This document shows positions 8,075 through 16,373 of a stretch of DNA of 64,000 bases, one piece after another. The stretch is from a bacterium (lineage in GTDB: Bacteria; Armatimonadota; Fimbriimonadia; Fimbriimonadales; Fimbriimonadaceae), in the NCBI GenBank assembly GCA_027485645.1, contig JAIXQR010000001.1, positions 551,632 to 615,631 of the forward strand, given 5' to 3'. A model generated the notes under the pieces. The model made no database searches. It was not told the origin of the DNA and saw nothing but the letters and a program-made list of their open reading frames with translations. Numbering within the stretch: the stretch's first letter is position 1; every line of letters begins with the position of its first letter. The translations under genes and the position numbers were made by a program.

Positions 8075-9058
8075 ATGCGACTAGTGGCCGCTTCACCCTT
8101 TGCGAAGAAGAACGAATATCGATTGCTTCGGAATCATCAAAAGGTTCAGCTTCAACAACTCTTGATCGAAGCGCGGTCGTACAAGGATCTTTTAACCGAA
8201 GAGGATTCGAAGCTGATCGAAGAGATCGGCAAAATTCTTCCCACCGAGTGGACGCTCGAATCGCTTTTCCAGATCGAGTTGATCCTGCTGAAGCACCGTC
8301 CGATCAAGGTCCTTTTGGGGTTGCGAGCCGGATTTGAACAGGAGTACGCGGCGGTTGGCGGAAAGGGATCGCCACTGTCTGGAGTAGATGAGGACGATGA
8401 TGAGGAACAGATTCGGTCCCGATTTACGGCGCATCACCTCACGTACAGCCGACTGCGAGCGGCATCGCATGTATCGCAGTCGAGTCGGCGTAAGACCTTG
8501 CGAATTGGTATCTGCGCGACGATCATAGTAGTGGCGCTTGCGTGCCTTCTGCTCACCTTGTTCTCGAGCGGGCGAGACATCTACTTGCCTTCCTTTGGTA
8601 TGGCGATGTTGATGGGCTTGCTTGGTGGACTCGTTTCGACGATTGCTCCGTTGCTCGGAGGACAGATATCGGTTACGGCGGATGACGATCAAGAAACGAA
8701 CAGCGCCCTGCGGGCCACCGTGTTCTTCGGGCCGGTCTTGGGTTGTTGTTTCGCCGGAATTCTGTATTTGATCTTCGCTGCGAACATCATCACGCTCGAT
8801 CTGTTTCCGAAGATCCTAACGCCAGACGCCAAAGAGTTCGACAAACTCTCGGCGAAGTTCATGCTGCCGATTGGGAAGGCCGCGCTAGAGAACAACCAAG
8901 AGCTATCGATCGCCCGGATGCGACTGTTCCTGGGCAAGGTTTATCCGGCTTCTGGCCAGGACTTCTGCAAGCTCATGTTTTGGTCATTCATTGCCGGATA
9001 CGCCAATCGCCTGGTGCCGGACATGCTGGCCAAGATTTCGCAGGGCCACCGAAAGTAG
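8075..9058 (+). CDS. Membrane protein, unrecognised
   Basis: 327 residues. A soluble helical N-terminal half (about 1-140) contains an acidic loop (DEDDDEEQ). Three hydrophobic segments follow, at about 145-165 (IGICATIIVVALACLLLTLF), 172-195 and 213-240, then a C-terminal soluble tail with WSFIAGYANRLVPDMLAKI. I do not recognise the family, and the tail motif may be a useful search handle. Either ATG 8075 or GTG 8084 could be the start. A -10-like TACGAT overlaps the ATG, and no Shine-Dalgarno is visible for either. It converges with hemW, five bases apart. Confidence 0.7.
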   Translation: MRLVAASPFAKKNEYRLLRNHQKVQLQQLLIEARSYKDLLTEEDSKLIEEIGKILPTEWTLESLFQIELILLKHRPIKVLLGLRAGFEQEYAAVGGKGSPLSGVDEDDDEEQIRSRFTAHHLTYSRLRAASHVSQSSRRKTLRIGICATIIVVALACLLLTLFSSGRDIYLPSFGMAMLMGLLGGLVSTIAPLLGGQISVTADDDQETNSALRATVFFGPVLGCCFAGILYLIFAANIITLDLFPKILTPDAKEFDKLSAKFMLPIGKAALENNQELSIARMRLFLGKVYPASGQDFCKLMFWSFIAGYANRLVPDMLAKISQGHRK

Positions 9059-9063
9059 GGGTA

Positions 9064-10170
9064 CTAGACTAGGGCAAGCGCGACTTCTGAACAAAAGTGC
9101 CGACCGGCTCCCGTAAGGCGAACCCGGTTTTCAATGGTTTCGGTCCAGCCTCGTTCGTGCGTGCGCTGGAGGTCGAGAGGCTTTATCCAAGCGGCTGGGA
9201 TCCCTTCGCGCAAACGTAGTCCAAGCATGATCCGTTCGAGCCGCTCGGATTCTTCCGTCAGAACTTCGGACTCAAAGGCGAGGGATTTCTGCTCGTTGAT
9301 GGCGGCTACGTAACGCTCGGGAAGCTTTAGATTCGTGTAGCGCATCATGCCTTCTTCGATAGGAAGGCAACCCACCGCCCCTGGCCCGTAGCCAGCGTAC
9401 GGATGGCCGTACCAGTACTCAAGGTTATGTTTGCATTCCAAACCCGGCTTGGCGAAGTTGCTGATTTCGTAGTTTTCAAACCCTTCGGCGGCGCAGCGGG
9501 CGTGGCAGTCTTCGTACATTTCCACCTGCATGTCATCGTCGGGCTGGGTGATCTCGCCGCGTAGGTGCTTTTTGTAGAACGCAGTGTTCGGCTCAATGGT
9601 GAGGCAGTAGAGGCTCAGGTGTTCTGGCTTTAGGGCCATCGCTCGGTCGAGGTTGCGGTTCCAGGCGTGGCGGCTTTGGTTTGGCAGGGCGAACATCAAA
9701 TCGAGGTTGATGTTGTCAAATCCGGCCTCACGGGCAGCCGCAACCGCGCGCTCGATGTCGCCGCTTTGGTGGACGCGGTCGAGACGCTTTAGGTCGCCGT
9801 CGTCAAAGCTCTGCGCCCCGAGGCTGATGCGGTTGAAGCCCGCCTGTCGCATCGCGCTGAACTTGCTGGCGTCGACCGTGCCGGGGTTCGCCTCGCTGGT
9901 GATTTCTGCTCCTTCAATCGGCGGATGGGCATCGAGGACCGCTTCGAAAACGGTCAGGAGGTCTCGTTCAGAGAGATAAGTCGGCGTGCCGCCGCCAAAG
10001 AAAATGGTTTTCGCTGGAACGCCAAACACCGGTGACCGACGGATTTCTTCGGCGATGGCATTCGCGGTCAGAGTCTGGATGTCGCCGGTCTGCGCATACG
10101 AGTTGAAGTCGCAGTATCCGCACTTGCTGGGGCAGAACGGGATGTGAACGTAGACGGCGATGCTGTCCAA
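9064..10170 (-). CDS. hemW: Radical SAM heme chaperone HemW
   Basis: Member of the coproporphyrinogen III oxidase-like radical SAM family; HemW binds heme and delivers it to target proteins. The first radical-SAM cluster ligands are C13, C17 and C20 in CPSKCGYC, lacking the extra cysteine that true HemN carries one residue later. Also present are the SAM-binding GGGTPTYL, the TSEANPGT segment, RISLGAQSF and the C-terminal HemN_C region (LGLRLREGI). The start is TTG 10170. It lies 26 bases downstream of the last member of the tandem paralogue array on the same strand and may be co-transcribed with it. Length (368) is typical. Confidence 0.93.
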   Translation of the reverse strand: MDSIAVYVHIPFCPSKCGYCDFNSYAQTGDIQTLTANAIAEEIRRSPVFGVPAKTIFFGGGTPTYLSERDLLTVFEAVLDAHPPIEGAEITSEANPGTVDASKFSAMRQAGFNRISLGAQSFDDGDLKRLDRVHQSGDIERAVAAAREAGFDNINLDLMFALPNQSRHAWNRNLDRAMALKPEHLSLYCLTIEPNTAFYKKHLRGEITQPDDDMQVEMYEDCHARCAAEGFENYEISNFAKPGLECKHNLEYWYGHPYAGYGPGAVGCLPIEEGMMRYTNLKLPERYVAAINEQKSLAFESEVLTEESERLERIMLGLRLREGIPAAWIKPLDLQRTHERGWTETIENRVRLTGAGRHFCSEVALALV

Positions 10171-10196
10171 GGATTCAGTTTACTGGCGAAGCGCGC

Positions 10197-10892
10197 TCAC
10201 CGCGTCAGACCACCGATCGTCCGGGCCGTTTGCAACTCGGGCCTGCTGCAGGCCTCGATGGCGCTTGCAAGGGGACCTGCTAACGTGCCTTCCTGGTCGA
10301 TTACGCTGCCGCGCTCGTGCAACGACACCAGACTTGGGAGCAAGCTCTTATTCGCACAAATGTTTGCTATGCGCAATAGGGTTTTTAGGCGTGACGATAG
10401 CGTCTCGGTTGACAACAGATCAATAAGATGCTTGATCGTTTCATCCGAAATTTCACGGCGATGATGTGGGTAAAGATGCTTCGTAAGGTAATCCAGCGAA
10501 TTCCATACGCCGGCAACGTGATACTCGTCTGTCGGATGCAACTCCGCAACTGACTTGGCTTTTCTCAGCAGACGCGGTAGGTCCGAAATTTTACTCGTAA
10601 GTACGGTTTTCGGCGGCCGCAGATTAAGCTCTAAAATCAGATTAACCCCCTCGATAATCGATATTAGAAATATGAGGATTGCTACATCCTTGTAAGTCAG
10701 TTCAAAGTCCTGGGTTCTTATCCAAGCAGCCAACGCTACGACAAAGACAGTCGCGACGAGCACCAGATGGATCACGGAAGCAATCAGGCGAGTACTTGCG
10801 ATTCTGGCCTTCCTTCTAGCTTCCGCTTGATGATCGAAGTCGGTGATGATGCTCTCATCAGTTTGAGTGATGTCCGTGCGCAGTTCCTTCAT
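10197..10892 (-). CDS. Tandem-array two-TM protein, copy A
   Basis: One of five adjacent paralogues on the minus strand, in a family I do not recognise. A polar N-terminus (about 1-30) precedes two membrane segments (about 34-60, with HLVLVATVFVVALAAWI, and about 68-90). A soluble helical domain of about 130 residues carries the family signature: SKISDLPRLLRKAKSVAEL, VWNSLDYLTKHLYPHHR, LLSTETLSSRLKTLLRIA and LLPSLVSL. The C-terminus RTIGGLTR nearly repeats that of copy C (RAIGGLAK). ATG start, no obvious Shine-Dalgarno. Base composition looks more AT-rich than the flanking hemW and sugar-kinase genes. Confidence 0.72.
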   Translation of the reverse strand: MKELRTDITQTDESIITDFDHQAEARRKARIASTRLIASVIHLVLVATVFVVALAAWIRTQDFELTYKDVAILIFLISIIEGVNLILELNLRPPKTVLTSKISDLPRLLRKAKSVAELHPTDEYHVAGVWNSLDYLTKHLYPHHRREISDETIKHLIDLLSTETLSSRLKTLLRIANICANKSLLPSLVSLHERGSVIDQEGTLAGPLASAIEACSRPELQTARTIGGLTR

Positions 10893-10954
10893 TGGATGGC
10901 AGCCCTATTGCGAAACATCTCTCTCATTTCGATCCTATTTGAGCAGCCTTGCGC

Positions 10955-11632
10955 CTACTTAGACCTCTCACCAGTGGACGTTGCCACTCTAGTGCCGGCA
11001 TGCTTGCAGGCTTGAAGGGCCTGATCAACCTGAACCGCTAGATTACCGGTTTGGTCGATCGCGTCAGCTCGTGACTTTAGGCGTTCGAGACTCAATACCA
11101 GGGACTCATTTGCCGCAATTTGGGCAAGGCGAGCAAGGACGACAACTCTGGCTAGGTGAGATTCGGTCTCTAGAAGTGAGTTTAGCTGGGCTAATGCGGA
11201 CTGCGAAAAGTGCTTTCTATGTCGGGGCTTGAGCTTCTTTGAGAGATAGTCCAACTCGAACCAAGCCGTGTAAGCCTGTTCTCCAAATCCTGGGTTTCGG
11301 GCAGCAGCATCGATAAGCCGGGAAACCTTTTTTCCATTCCACGGGAGTCCTCGGAATGGCGTGTCTGATTGGCTATAGAAGTGATCGAGTAGGACCGAGT
11401 AAAGGAGCAGCAGTTGCATCAGTGCGAACATTGTTGGATGGCCAAAAATCGTCATCCCTAAAACTTTTCCGACCGGCCAAGAGAGTCCTATTAGGACTAC
11501 TAAGACTGTATAGATGCGCAGCCCGAGAGCTAGCCCTTTAGCTCGATTTGTCTGGTCAGGTCTTTTCAAGTCTCCGAAACTTTCGGTAGCGCTCGATGCG
11601 GGCTGTGGATTGTCGGTTTGTAGTTCGCTCAC
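10955..11632 (-). CDS. Tandem-array two-TM protein, copy B
   Basis: Second paralogue (225 residues, GTG start at 11632). The N-terminal tail is polar, and two hydrophobic segments lie at about 35-62 and 67-86 (TMFALMQLLLLYSVLL). The soluble domain keeps YLSKKLKPRHRKHFS, LLETESHLARVVVLARLAQIA and SLVLSLERLKSRA, followed by an IDQTGNLAVQVDQALQACK helix shared with copy A (VIDQEGTLAGPL). The SELPRLL element is diverged to GKKVSRLIDAA. Function unknown. Confidence 0.7.
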   Translation of the reverse strand: MSELQTDNPQPASSATESFGDLKRPDQTNRAKGLALGLRIYTVLVVLIGLSWPVGKVLGMTIFGHPTMFALMQLLLLYSVLLDHFYSQSDTPFRGLPWNGKKVSRLIDAAARNPGFGEQAYTAWFELDYLSKKLKPRHRKHFSQSALAQLNSLLETESHLARVVVLARLAQIAANESLVLSLERLKSRADAIDQTGNLAVQVDQALQACKHAGTRVATSTGERSK

Positions 11633-11694
11633 TTGCTGGCCAACTCCAGTTTGTAGGATGAGTGCCCGTGTAGGCGTGTTGAATTCTCGACCAT

Positions 11695-12432
11695 TTACTT
11701 TGCCAAGCCTCCAATGGCCCGCACAGATTTAGGTGCGACTTTGCTACACGCCTCGACCGCCAAGGCGATTTGCTCGGCTAGTTTATGAGTGGGATCAAGA
11801 TTGTCTGCGACTAGTCGCAACGTCTTGAGCTCGGGCAGGAGCTTTGAATCTGCAGCGATCGTCGCAAGACGCACGAGCACCACTAGTCGCTCCGGTAGCG
11901 TTTCCGTGGCCAGTAAGTGCTTCAGATTCTCCACCGCACGATCAGCGAAATGCGGCTTGTGGTGAGGATGCAGCTTTTTGGACAGGTAGCTCAGGCAACT
12001 CCAGACATTTACGTACTCGCTCTCATCGTGGGGAGCGAGTACGGCGACTTGTTTTGCCTTCTCGAGCAGTCGCGGCAGTTCGGATGGCTTTGAAGTCCAT
12101 TCTTCCGTTGCGAAATCGAAAATGCCTTTCCGTCGTTTCCGTTCGACAATCACCATCATTCCAGCAAGCATGAAGAACTTGCCAAGATAATCAAAGGGTT
12201 GATGAATGCCAGCGAAGTGGCTGTACATATATTCAGCAAAGGCGGCCGACAAAACGTAAAAGCCAGTGAAGACGAATAAAAGTGGTGTCCAGAATGCCCT
12301 CCAGTCTTCAGAGGGTTTTGGCTTCTTCGGTGTCAGCGCAGTTGAAGGGACGTCGGCCTCCGTCAAAGCGACCGAGATGTCCGATGATGCCCGCATTGGC
12401 TCTAACGGTAGTTCATGTTTCTGCTGAGCCAT
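11695..12432 (-). CDS. Tandem-array two-TM protein, copy C
   Basis: Third paralogue (245 residues, ATG start at 12432). It has the clearest consensus of the family: SKPSELPRLLEKAKQVAVL, VWSCLSYLSKKLHPHHK, LLATETLPERLVVLVRLATI and LLPELKTLRLVADNL. Membrane segments sit at about 45-70 (WTPLLFVFTGFYVLSAAFAEY) and 84-98. The N-terminus is long, acidic and Pro/Thr-containing. C-terminal RAIGGLAK matches copy A, suggesting A and C are the closest pair. Function unknown. Confidence 0.72.
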   Translation of the reverse strand: MAQQKHELPLEPMRASSDISVALTEADVPSTALTPKKPKPSEDWRAFWTPLLFVFTGFYVLSAAFAEYMYSHFAGIHQPFDYLGKFFMLAGMMVIVERKRRKGIFDFATEEWTSKPSELPRLLEKAKQVAVLAPHDESEYVNVWSCLSYLSKKLHPHHKPHFADRAVENLKHLLATETLPERLVVLVRLATIAADSKLLPELKTLRLVADNLDPTHKLAEQIALAVEACSKVAPKSVRAIGGLAK

Positions 12433-12438
12433 GGGAGT

Positions 12439-13059
12439 TTACGAAGTGGCGGGTAGGGCACTGCTGCAGGTGGTGCAGGCGAGGGCGATTTGGTCCTCCA
12501 GGCCGTTACTCGGGGCCTGGGCGCGGAGGGAATTTAGGCTTGGCAGCAGCACAGGATCTCCCGCAACTTGGGAAAGGCGAACCAGAACCGCGAGCCGCTT
12601 TGGGTCGGTTTCCTCAGTCAACATCTCCGCGACATCCGTGATGATCTCGGAAGTGAAGAAGCTCTGATGATGGGAGTAGAGTTCGGTGGAGAGGAACGCC
12701 AACTCCGACCAGACTTCAGTTGACTCGTTCGGCCCTAAGTTGCCGCGTTTGGCCTTCTGAAGGAGCTGAGCGAGCTTGGATGCCTTGAGGCTGACCTCGG
12801 TTGGGATGAATTTTTTATCGAAATCGATCAACCAGATCGTCACGGCCAGGAGGGTTGTCTGGAGGATCGATGCGACCGGGTTTACGACCAATTCAAGGCG
12901 GTTGGTGATCCAGCAGATGACGAAAAGGCACAGCGCCAAGCCGCAGAGCACTAGGCAGGCAATAATCGTGGGCCGCAGCCAGGATGGCCGCGCGGTCAGG
13001 TGAGTTGGCGCTAAGATGCCGTCGCCGGAAGTCGCGCTTGGGCTGGCATTGCTTTTCAA
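12439..13059 (-). CDS. Tandem-array two-TM protein, copy D
   Basis: Fourth paralogue (206 residues) with a TTG start at 13059; GGTGA a few bases upstream may serve as the ribosome-binding site. Membrane segments are at about 32-52 (IIACLVLCGLALCLFVICWI) and 58-78. The soluble domain keeps KASKLAQLLQKAKRGNLGPNE, VWSELAFLSTELYSHHQSFF, LTEETDPKRLAVLVRLSQVA and LLPSLNSLR. The CTTCSSALPATS tail parallels the AIEACS/ALQACK helix of the others. Six bases separate its stop from the copy C start codon. Function unknown. Confidence 0.7.
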   Translation of the reverse strand: MKSNASPSATSGDGILAPTHLTARPSWLRPTIIACLVLCGLALCLFVICWITNRLELVVNPVASILQTTLLAVTIWLIDFDKKFIPTEVSLKASKLAQLLQKAKRGNLGPNESTEVWSELAFLSTELYSHHQSFFTSEIITDVAEMLTEETDPKRLAVLVRLSQVAGDPVLLPSLNSLRAQAPSNGLEDQIALACTTCSSALPATS

Positions 13060-13134
13060 CTTAGGTCACCGATGCATCGAAGCTGGCGGTAGTTTATCGC
13101 AGGCAACCGGCATTTACCAACCTTTTTGTGCCCG

Positions 13135-13811
13135 TCAAGCGAACTTTGCGCAGGACGAGATGGCATCGCGGAGGGCGACGCGGAGGTTGTCGAGAACGTC
13201 GAGATCCTTGGTTCGATCTTTGAGGTCTCGAAGGAGCGGAAGCAACTCGGGGTCGGCGGCGATGCCGGCAATGCGGACGAGGGTTTCGAGCCGGTTTCGG
13301 AGGCGAGGAAGCCTTTGAGATCGCCAAGCGCATCTTCGGTGATGGCGGTTCTGTGCTCAGGATCAAGCTTTTGGGAGAGATAGCTGAGGGCTCTCCAAAC
13401 GCCAAGATTGGCTTCCTCGAAGTCGGCCGAAAGGTGCATGACCTCTACCGCTTTCTTCAGCAACCGGGGAAGCTCAGACGCCTTTGAGGTGAATGGTTCA
13501 GGGGTGAGTTCTACAATTTCTTCCTCGTCTTCTAGCCAAGACTTGTAATCGAACACCGCGAAAAGTACGAGCCAAACTGCGGCCGAGGCTAGTACTAAGT
13601 CTAGATCAACTCGCTTGCCCCTGCTGAAGTCGGAGACCGCATGAATCGAAGACCAAAAAAATGCCCATGCAACGAAGGCTAGCAATGTTCTCGGCGAGGG
13701 AAGTCGGAAGAGTTTACGCACTTGACGTTCGACGGGGCCGCTTACGTCGGCAGAAGCGGAAGCCTCCACGTCCGAAGCAAGGTCGCTCTGTTCCTCCGAA
13801 TGCTGAGTCAA
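13135..13811 (-). pseudogene. Tandem-array two-TM protein, copy E, frameshifted
   Basis: Fifth paralogue and the first to be transcribed. Residues up to about 173 follow the family: two hydrophobic segments (about 38-58 and 70-88), FTSKASELPRLLKKAVEVMHL, VWRALSYLSQKLDPEHRTAI and LKGFLASET. After Thr (codon 13293-13295) the frame is lost. The original frame runs on as unrelated Pro/Ser-rich sequence to 13056. Shifting by two bases at 13291-13292 restores family sequence (LETLVRIAGIAADPELLPLL and so on) to a TGA at 13135-13137. Paralogue alignment suggests about 10 bases were lost between SET and LETLVRI. It is either a real inactivated copy or an assembly error; read-through frameshifting is less likely. 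Confidence 0.72.
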
Positions 13812-13857
13812 CTTTCCTCCACTTGCTCCGGCCTTATCTTAACTCGCAATGCGCCGC

Positions 13858-13890
13858 GAAAGAAAGTGCAGGCCCCTAGATTCCTGCACT
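13858..13890 (-). terminator. Intrinsic terminator after the PfkB-type kinase
   Basis: A perfect inverted repeat, AGTGCAGG (13865-13872) and CCTGCACT (13883-13890), forms an 8-bp stem with a 10-base loop that includes the kinase stop codon. Read on the minus strand, the stem is followed by the pyrimidine/T-rich tail TTCTTTC. It would separate the oxidoreductase-kinase operon from the tandem array. Confidence 0.55.
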
Positions 13891-14853
13891 AACGTCGGCT
13901 CGCCATTCACCCTCCAACCTCGCATGGAGTTCGGCGGACGTTGGGATTCCGGAGACGGCGTCGGCGGACTCGCAGCAGAAGGCGCCGACGCCGCAGCCTA
14001 GGCGGACCGACTCGTGCGGGCCGAGGCCCTGGTGGCGGCCGTAGAGGTAGCCGGCGATTGTCGCGTCTCCGGCTCCGGTGGCCCCGACGACTTGGACGGG
14101 GAAGCAGCGGTGCCAGAGTGCGCCGTCCGCGTCGGAGAGCAAAACGCCTTCTTCGCCGCACTTCAAAACAACCCGCGTGGCGCCGAGTTCATGGGCTTTG
14201 GTCGCACCCTCCGCCGGGGTGCGAGTGTCGAACATGGTGCTGAGGTCGTCTTGGCTCGGCATGAAGTCGTCGACGTGCGGCAACACTCCGCTCAGAATTC
14301 GGGTCCAGTCCACTTGACCGGCTAGGGATTCGGTGTCGGGCACGCTAAGGTCGAGCGAGGTCGATAGCCCAGCGGCTTTTGCGCGGCGGAAGAGGTCGGT
14401 CAGCTCTTCGCCATCGCGCTCGATCATGCTGCGCATGAGGGGTGGATAGCCGAAGTGAAGGTGGTCGGCGAGGCGCAGGGCTTCGTCGGTGACGGTTTGC
14501 GACGAGAACTCGGCGTTCGCGCCGGGGAAGTGCAGGAACATTCGGTCCTGGCCGGGTGGGTTCAGGACGATTGAGTACGAGGTCGATACGTCGTTTCGAA
14601 CCTGAAAGCCGCGGGCGAGGGGGCCAAGGAGGGCGGTGATGTTTTGGCCGAACAGGTCATTCCCGACGAGTCCGACCATGGTCGTCGGTACCCCGAGCCG
14701 GTCGAGGGCGCGGCCGACGTTGCTCACCGCGCCGCCGGTGCTGAGGGTCGCGGAGCCGACTTCGATTAGGCTGCCGGGGATGAATCCGTCGAACCGGTCG
14801 AGCTTCGGAATGATATCGAGGCAGATGTGGCCTGCGACGAGAACGCGTTTCAT
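13876..14853 (-). CDS. PfkB-family carbohydrate kinase
   Basis: ATP-dependent kinase of the ribokinase/PfkB family. I chose the ATG at 14853 because KRVLVAGHICLDIIPKLDRF is the normal family start and the codon overlaps the upstream oxidoreductase stop (ATGA); a longer upstream extension is low-complexity. Family signatures are GGAVSNVGRALDRLGVP near the N-terminus and the C-terminal anion-hole/catalytic GATGAGDATIAGYLYG, where the catalytic base aspartate is intact although the usual DTTGAGD opens with GA. The sugar cannot be named from sequence. Coupling to a Gfo/Idh/MocA dehydrogenase suggests catabolism of a polyol or modified sugar. Confidence 0.87.
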   Translation of the reverse strand: MKRVLVAGHICLDIIPKLDRFDGFIPGSLIEVGSATLSTGGAVSNVGRALDRLGVPTTMVGLVGNDLFGQNITALLGPLARGFQVRNDVSTSYSIVLNPPGQDRMFLHFPGANAEFSSQTVTDEALRLADHLHFGYPPLMRSMIERDGEELTDLFRRAKAAGLSTSLDLSVPDTESLAGQVDWTRILSGVLPHVDDFMPSQDDLSTMFDTRTPAEGATKAHELGATRVVLKCGEEGVLLSDADGALWHRCFPVQVVGATGAGDATIAGYLYGRHQGLGPHESVRLGCGVGAFCCESADAVSGIPTSAELHARLEGEWRADVSAGI

Positions 14854-15974
14854 ACCGATTCGGTGGTGCCGTGGGCTTGCGACTTGAGCGCGGCGGTGAA
14901 GAGCCGATGGCTCAGGAGGGCCTCGGCGAGCGTTGCCACCGGGAACGGCGGGGTTTCGCCGGCAAGCTCGGTCAGGTAGGCCGCCCACATTTGTAGGATC
15001 GCGTCGCTGAAGCCGAACTCGAAGATGTGGCCGGTAATGCTCTTAAAGGCATGTGGCTGGCCGAGGCTTTCCTCGCGCCATTCCTGCGGTTGGCCGCTTT
15101 GGTAGCGGAGGGTCCGCAGGGTTTTCGGCTGGGCGGTGCTGAACTGGGCCGACATTTTGGTGCCGTAGATTTCCAGCTTCCACGAGTTGGTGTCGCCGGG
15201 GGAGATGCGCTTGGTTTCTAAGAGCATAGTGGCTCCGGCTTCGGTTTGGCAAAGCAGGGTCGCGTTGTCCCAGGTTTCGCACGGGACCGGCTCGCCGTTC
15301 GGTCCGAGGCGGGTTTTCACAATGTTCGAGAGCGCGGCGCGGACGTTGGCGGGGTGGAATCCGAGCCGAAACGGGACGTGGCAAACGTGCAGGCCGAGAT
15401 CGCCCATGCAGCCGTACTCGCCGTTGAAGGCAATCTGCCGCTTCCAGTTGATCGGCTTGTTCGGGTCGAGGTCGCTGCAATGGTTAAAGGCAGCGCGGAT
15501 TTCGAAAATCTCGCCGAATTCACCGGCTTCCACGTGGTGGATGATGCGCTGGACGGCGGGATAGAACGGGAACTCGGAGGAGATTCCGATCTTCACTTCG
15601 GGGTGCGCGGCGGAAATCTTCGCGATTTCCTCGGCGGATTCGAGGTCGATTCCGAACGGCTTTTCGGCGAACAAGTGCTTTCCGGCTTCGATGACTTGGC
15701 GGTAGATCGGCAAGTGCAGGTGGTGCGGAACGGCGACGTAGACGGCGTCGATGTCGCTATTCAGCAAGGTCGCGAGGTCGTCGGTGGCGAGGGTGACGGT
15801 CGGCACGTTCTGCTGGAACCAGTCCCGCGCGGCCGGGGCCGGGTCGCAGATGGCGGTGATGACCGGCTTCGCGGGCACGCCTTCGAGGTGGAACCACCGC
15901 GCCGCCGCGCTGGCGAACTCCTTCCCCATGAGCCCACCCCCAATCACGCCGAACTTGAAAGCCTGTACCGGCAT
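14850..15974 (-). CDS. Gfo/Idh/MocA family oxidoreductase
   Basis: NAD(P)-dependent sugar or polyol dehydrogenase of the Gfo/Idh/MocA family. An N-terminal Rossmann motif (FGVIGGGLMGKEFA) comes first, then the AVYVAVPHHLHLPI strand and the family's EKPFG motif with its conserved lysine, giving a two-domain enzyme of normal length (374). Its stop overlaps the downstream kinase start (ATGA), so the two form a coupled operon. It is strongly GC-rich compared with the tandem array downstream. Substrate unknown. Confidence 0.88.
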   Translation of the reverse strand: MPVQAFKFGVIGGGLMGKEFASAAARWFHLEGVPAKPVITAICDPAPAARDWFQQNVPTVTLATDDLATLLNSDIDAVYVAVPHHLHLPIYRQVIEAGKHLFAEKPFGIDLESAEEIAKISAAHPEVKIGISSEFPFYPAVQRIIHHVEAGEFGEIFEIRAAFNHCSDLDPNKPINWKRQIAFNGEYGCMGDLGLHVCHVPFRLGFHPANVRAALSNIVKTRLGPNGEPVPCETWDNATLLCQTEAGATMLLETKRISPGDTNSWKLEIYGTKMSAQFSTAQPKTLRTLRYQSGQPQEWREESLGQPHAFKSITGHIFEFGFSDAILQMWAAYLTELAGETPPFPVATLAEALLSHRLFTAALKSQAHGTTESV

Positions 15975-16373
15975 GGCGCGAGTATACGACGCGGGGCGCT
16001 CTGAGCTTCGCGCCTTGTCCTTCGCGCTCTGTGTGGCCTTGTGCTGCCTTGAGTCTTGAAATTAATTAACGCTCCCCCCTAGGCGGATTAATTAATTACA
16101 CGGCAAATTGGGTTCGAGAGGGGCGCTTTGCGTGGCCTTGTGTGGCTTTGCCTGGCTTTGCGTTGCGATTGTCCAGCACAGTATAGAGAAGGTGAAACGG
16201 CGGAAGGTCAACCTAGGATTTAGAGATTTGTGTTGTTTCGCTGTCGGGCTCCGATTGGATTGGGCGCGGCCGTCGGATGAATCTGGGAGCTTGCGAAAAC
16301 TTGCCGTACACTTGAAGGCGTGGATGGGGCAGACACCGTTCGGTCGAGAAATGAGGGGTTTCCGTTAGAACCC
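15975..16373. other. Non-coding divergent region with palindrome and direct repeats
   Basis: A 399-base region between divergent genes without a convincing ORF. It contains an AT-rich palindrome (16060-16097) and, on either side of it, two imperfect copies of a GC/T-rich repeat (16023-16050 and 16122-16149) sharing GTGGCCTTGTG. A short hairpin GGGTT/AACCC (16356-16373) sits directly before the next start codon. It presumably holds promoters for both flanking genes, but none is clear. Confidence 0.5.
16060..16097. repeat. AT-rich palindrome
   Basis: The perfect 10-bp inverted arms AATTAATTAA (16060-16069) and TTAATTAATT (16088-16097) flank an 18-base centre whose ends can partly extend the stem (CGC with GCG). 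It is striking against the GC-rich neighbourhood. It could be an operator or a cruciform-forming site; no U-tract in the right position argues against a simple terminator. Confidence 0.6.

Noticed and set aside
13094-13405. 103-residue Arg/Pro-rich ORF in the third frame over copy E
   Set aside because: No family similarity; the restored frame with paralogue sequence ends at 13135 and explains the region better.
14854-14988. N-terminal extension of the PfkB-type kinase
   Set aside because: The extra 45 residues are low-complexity and overlap the oxidoreductase; the ATG at 14853 starts the domain and overlaps the upstream stop.
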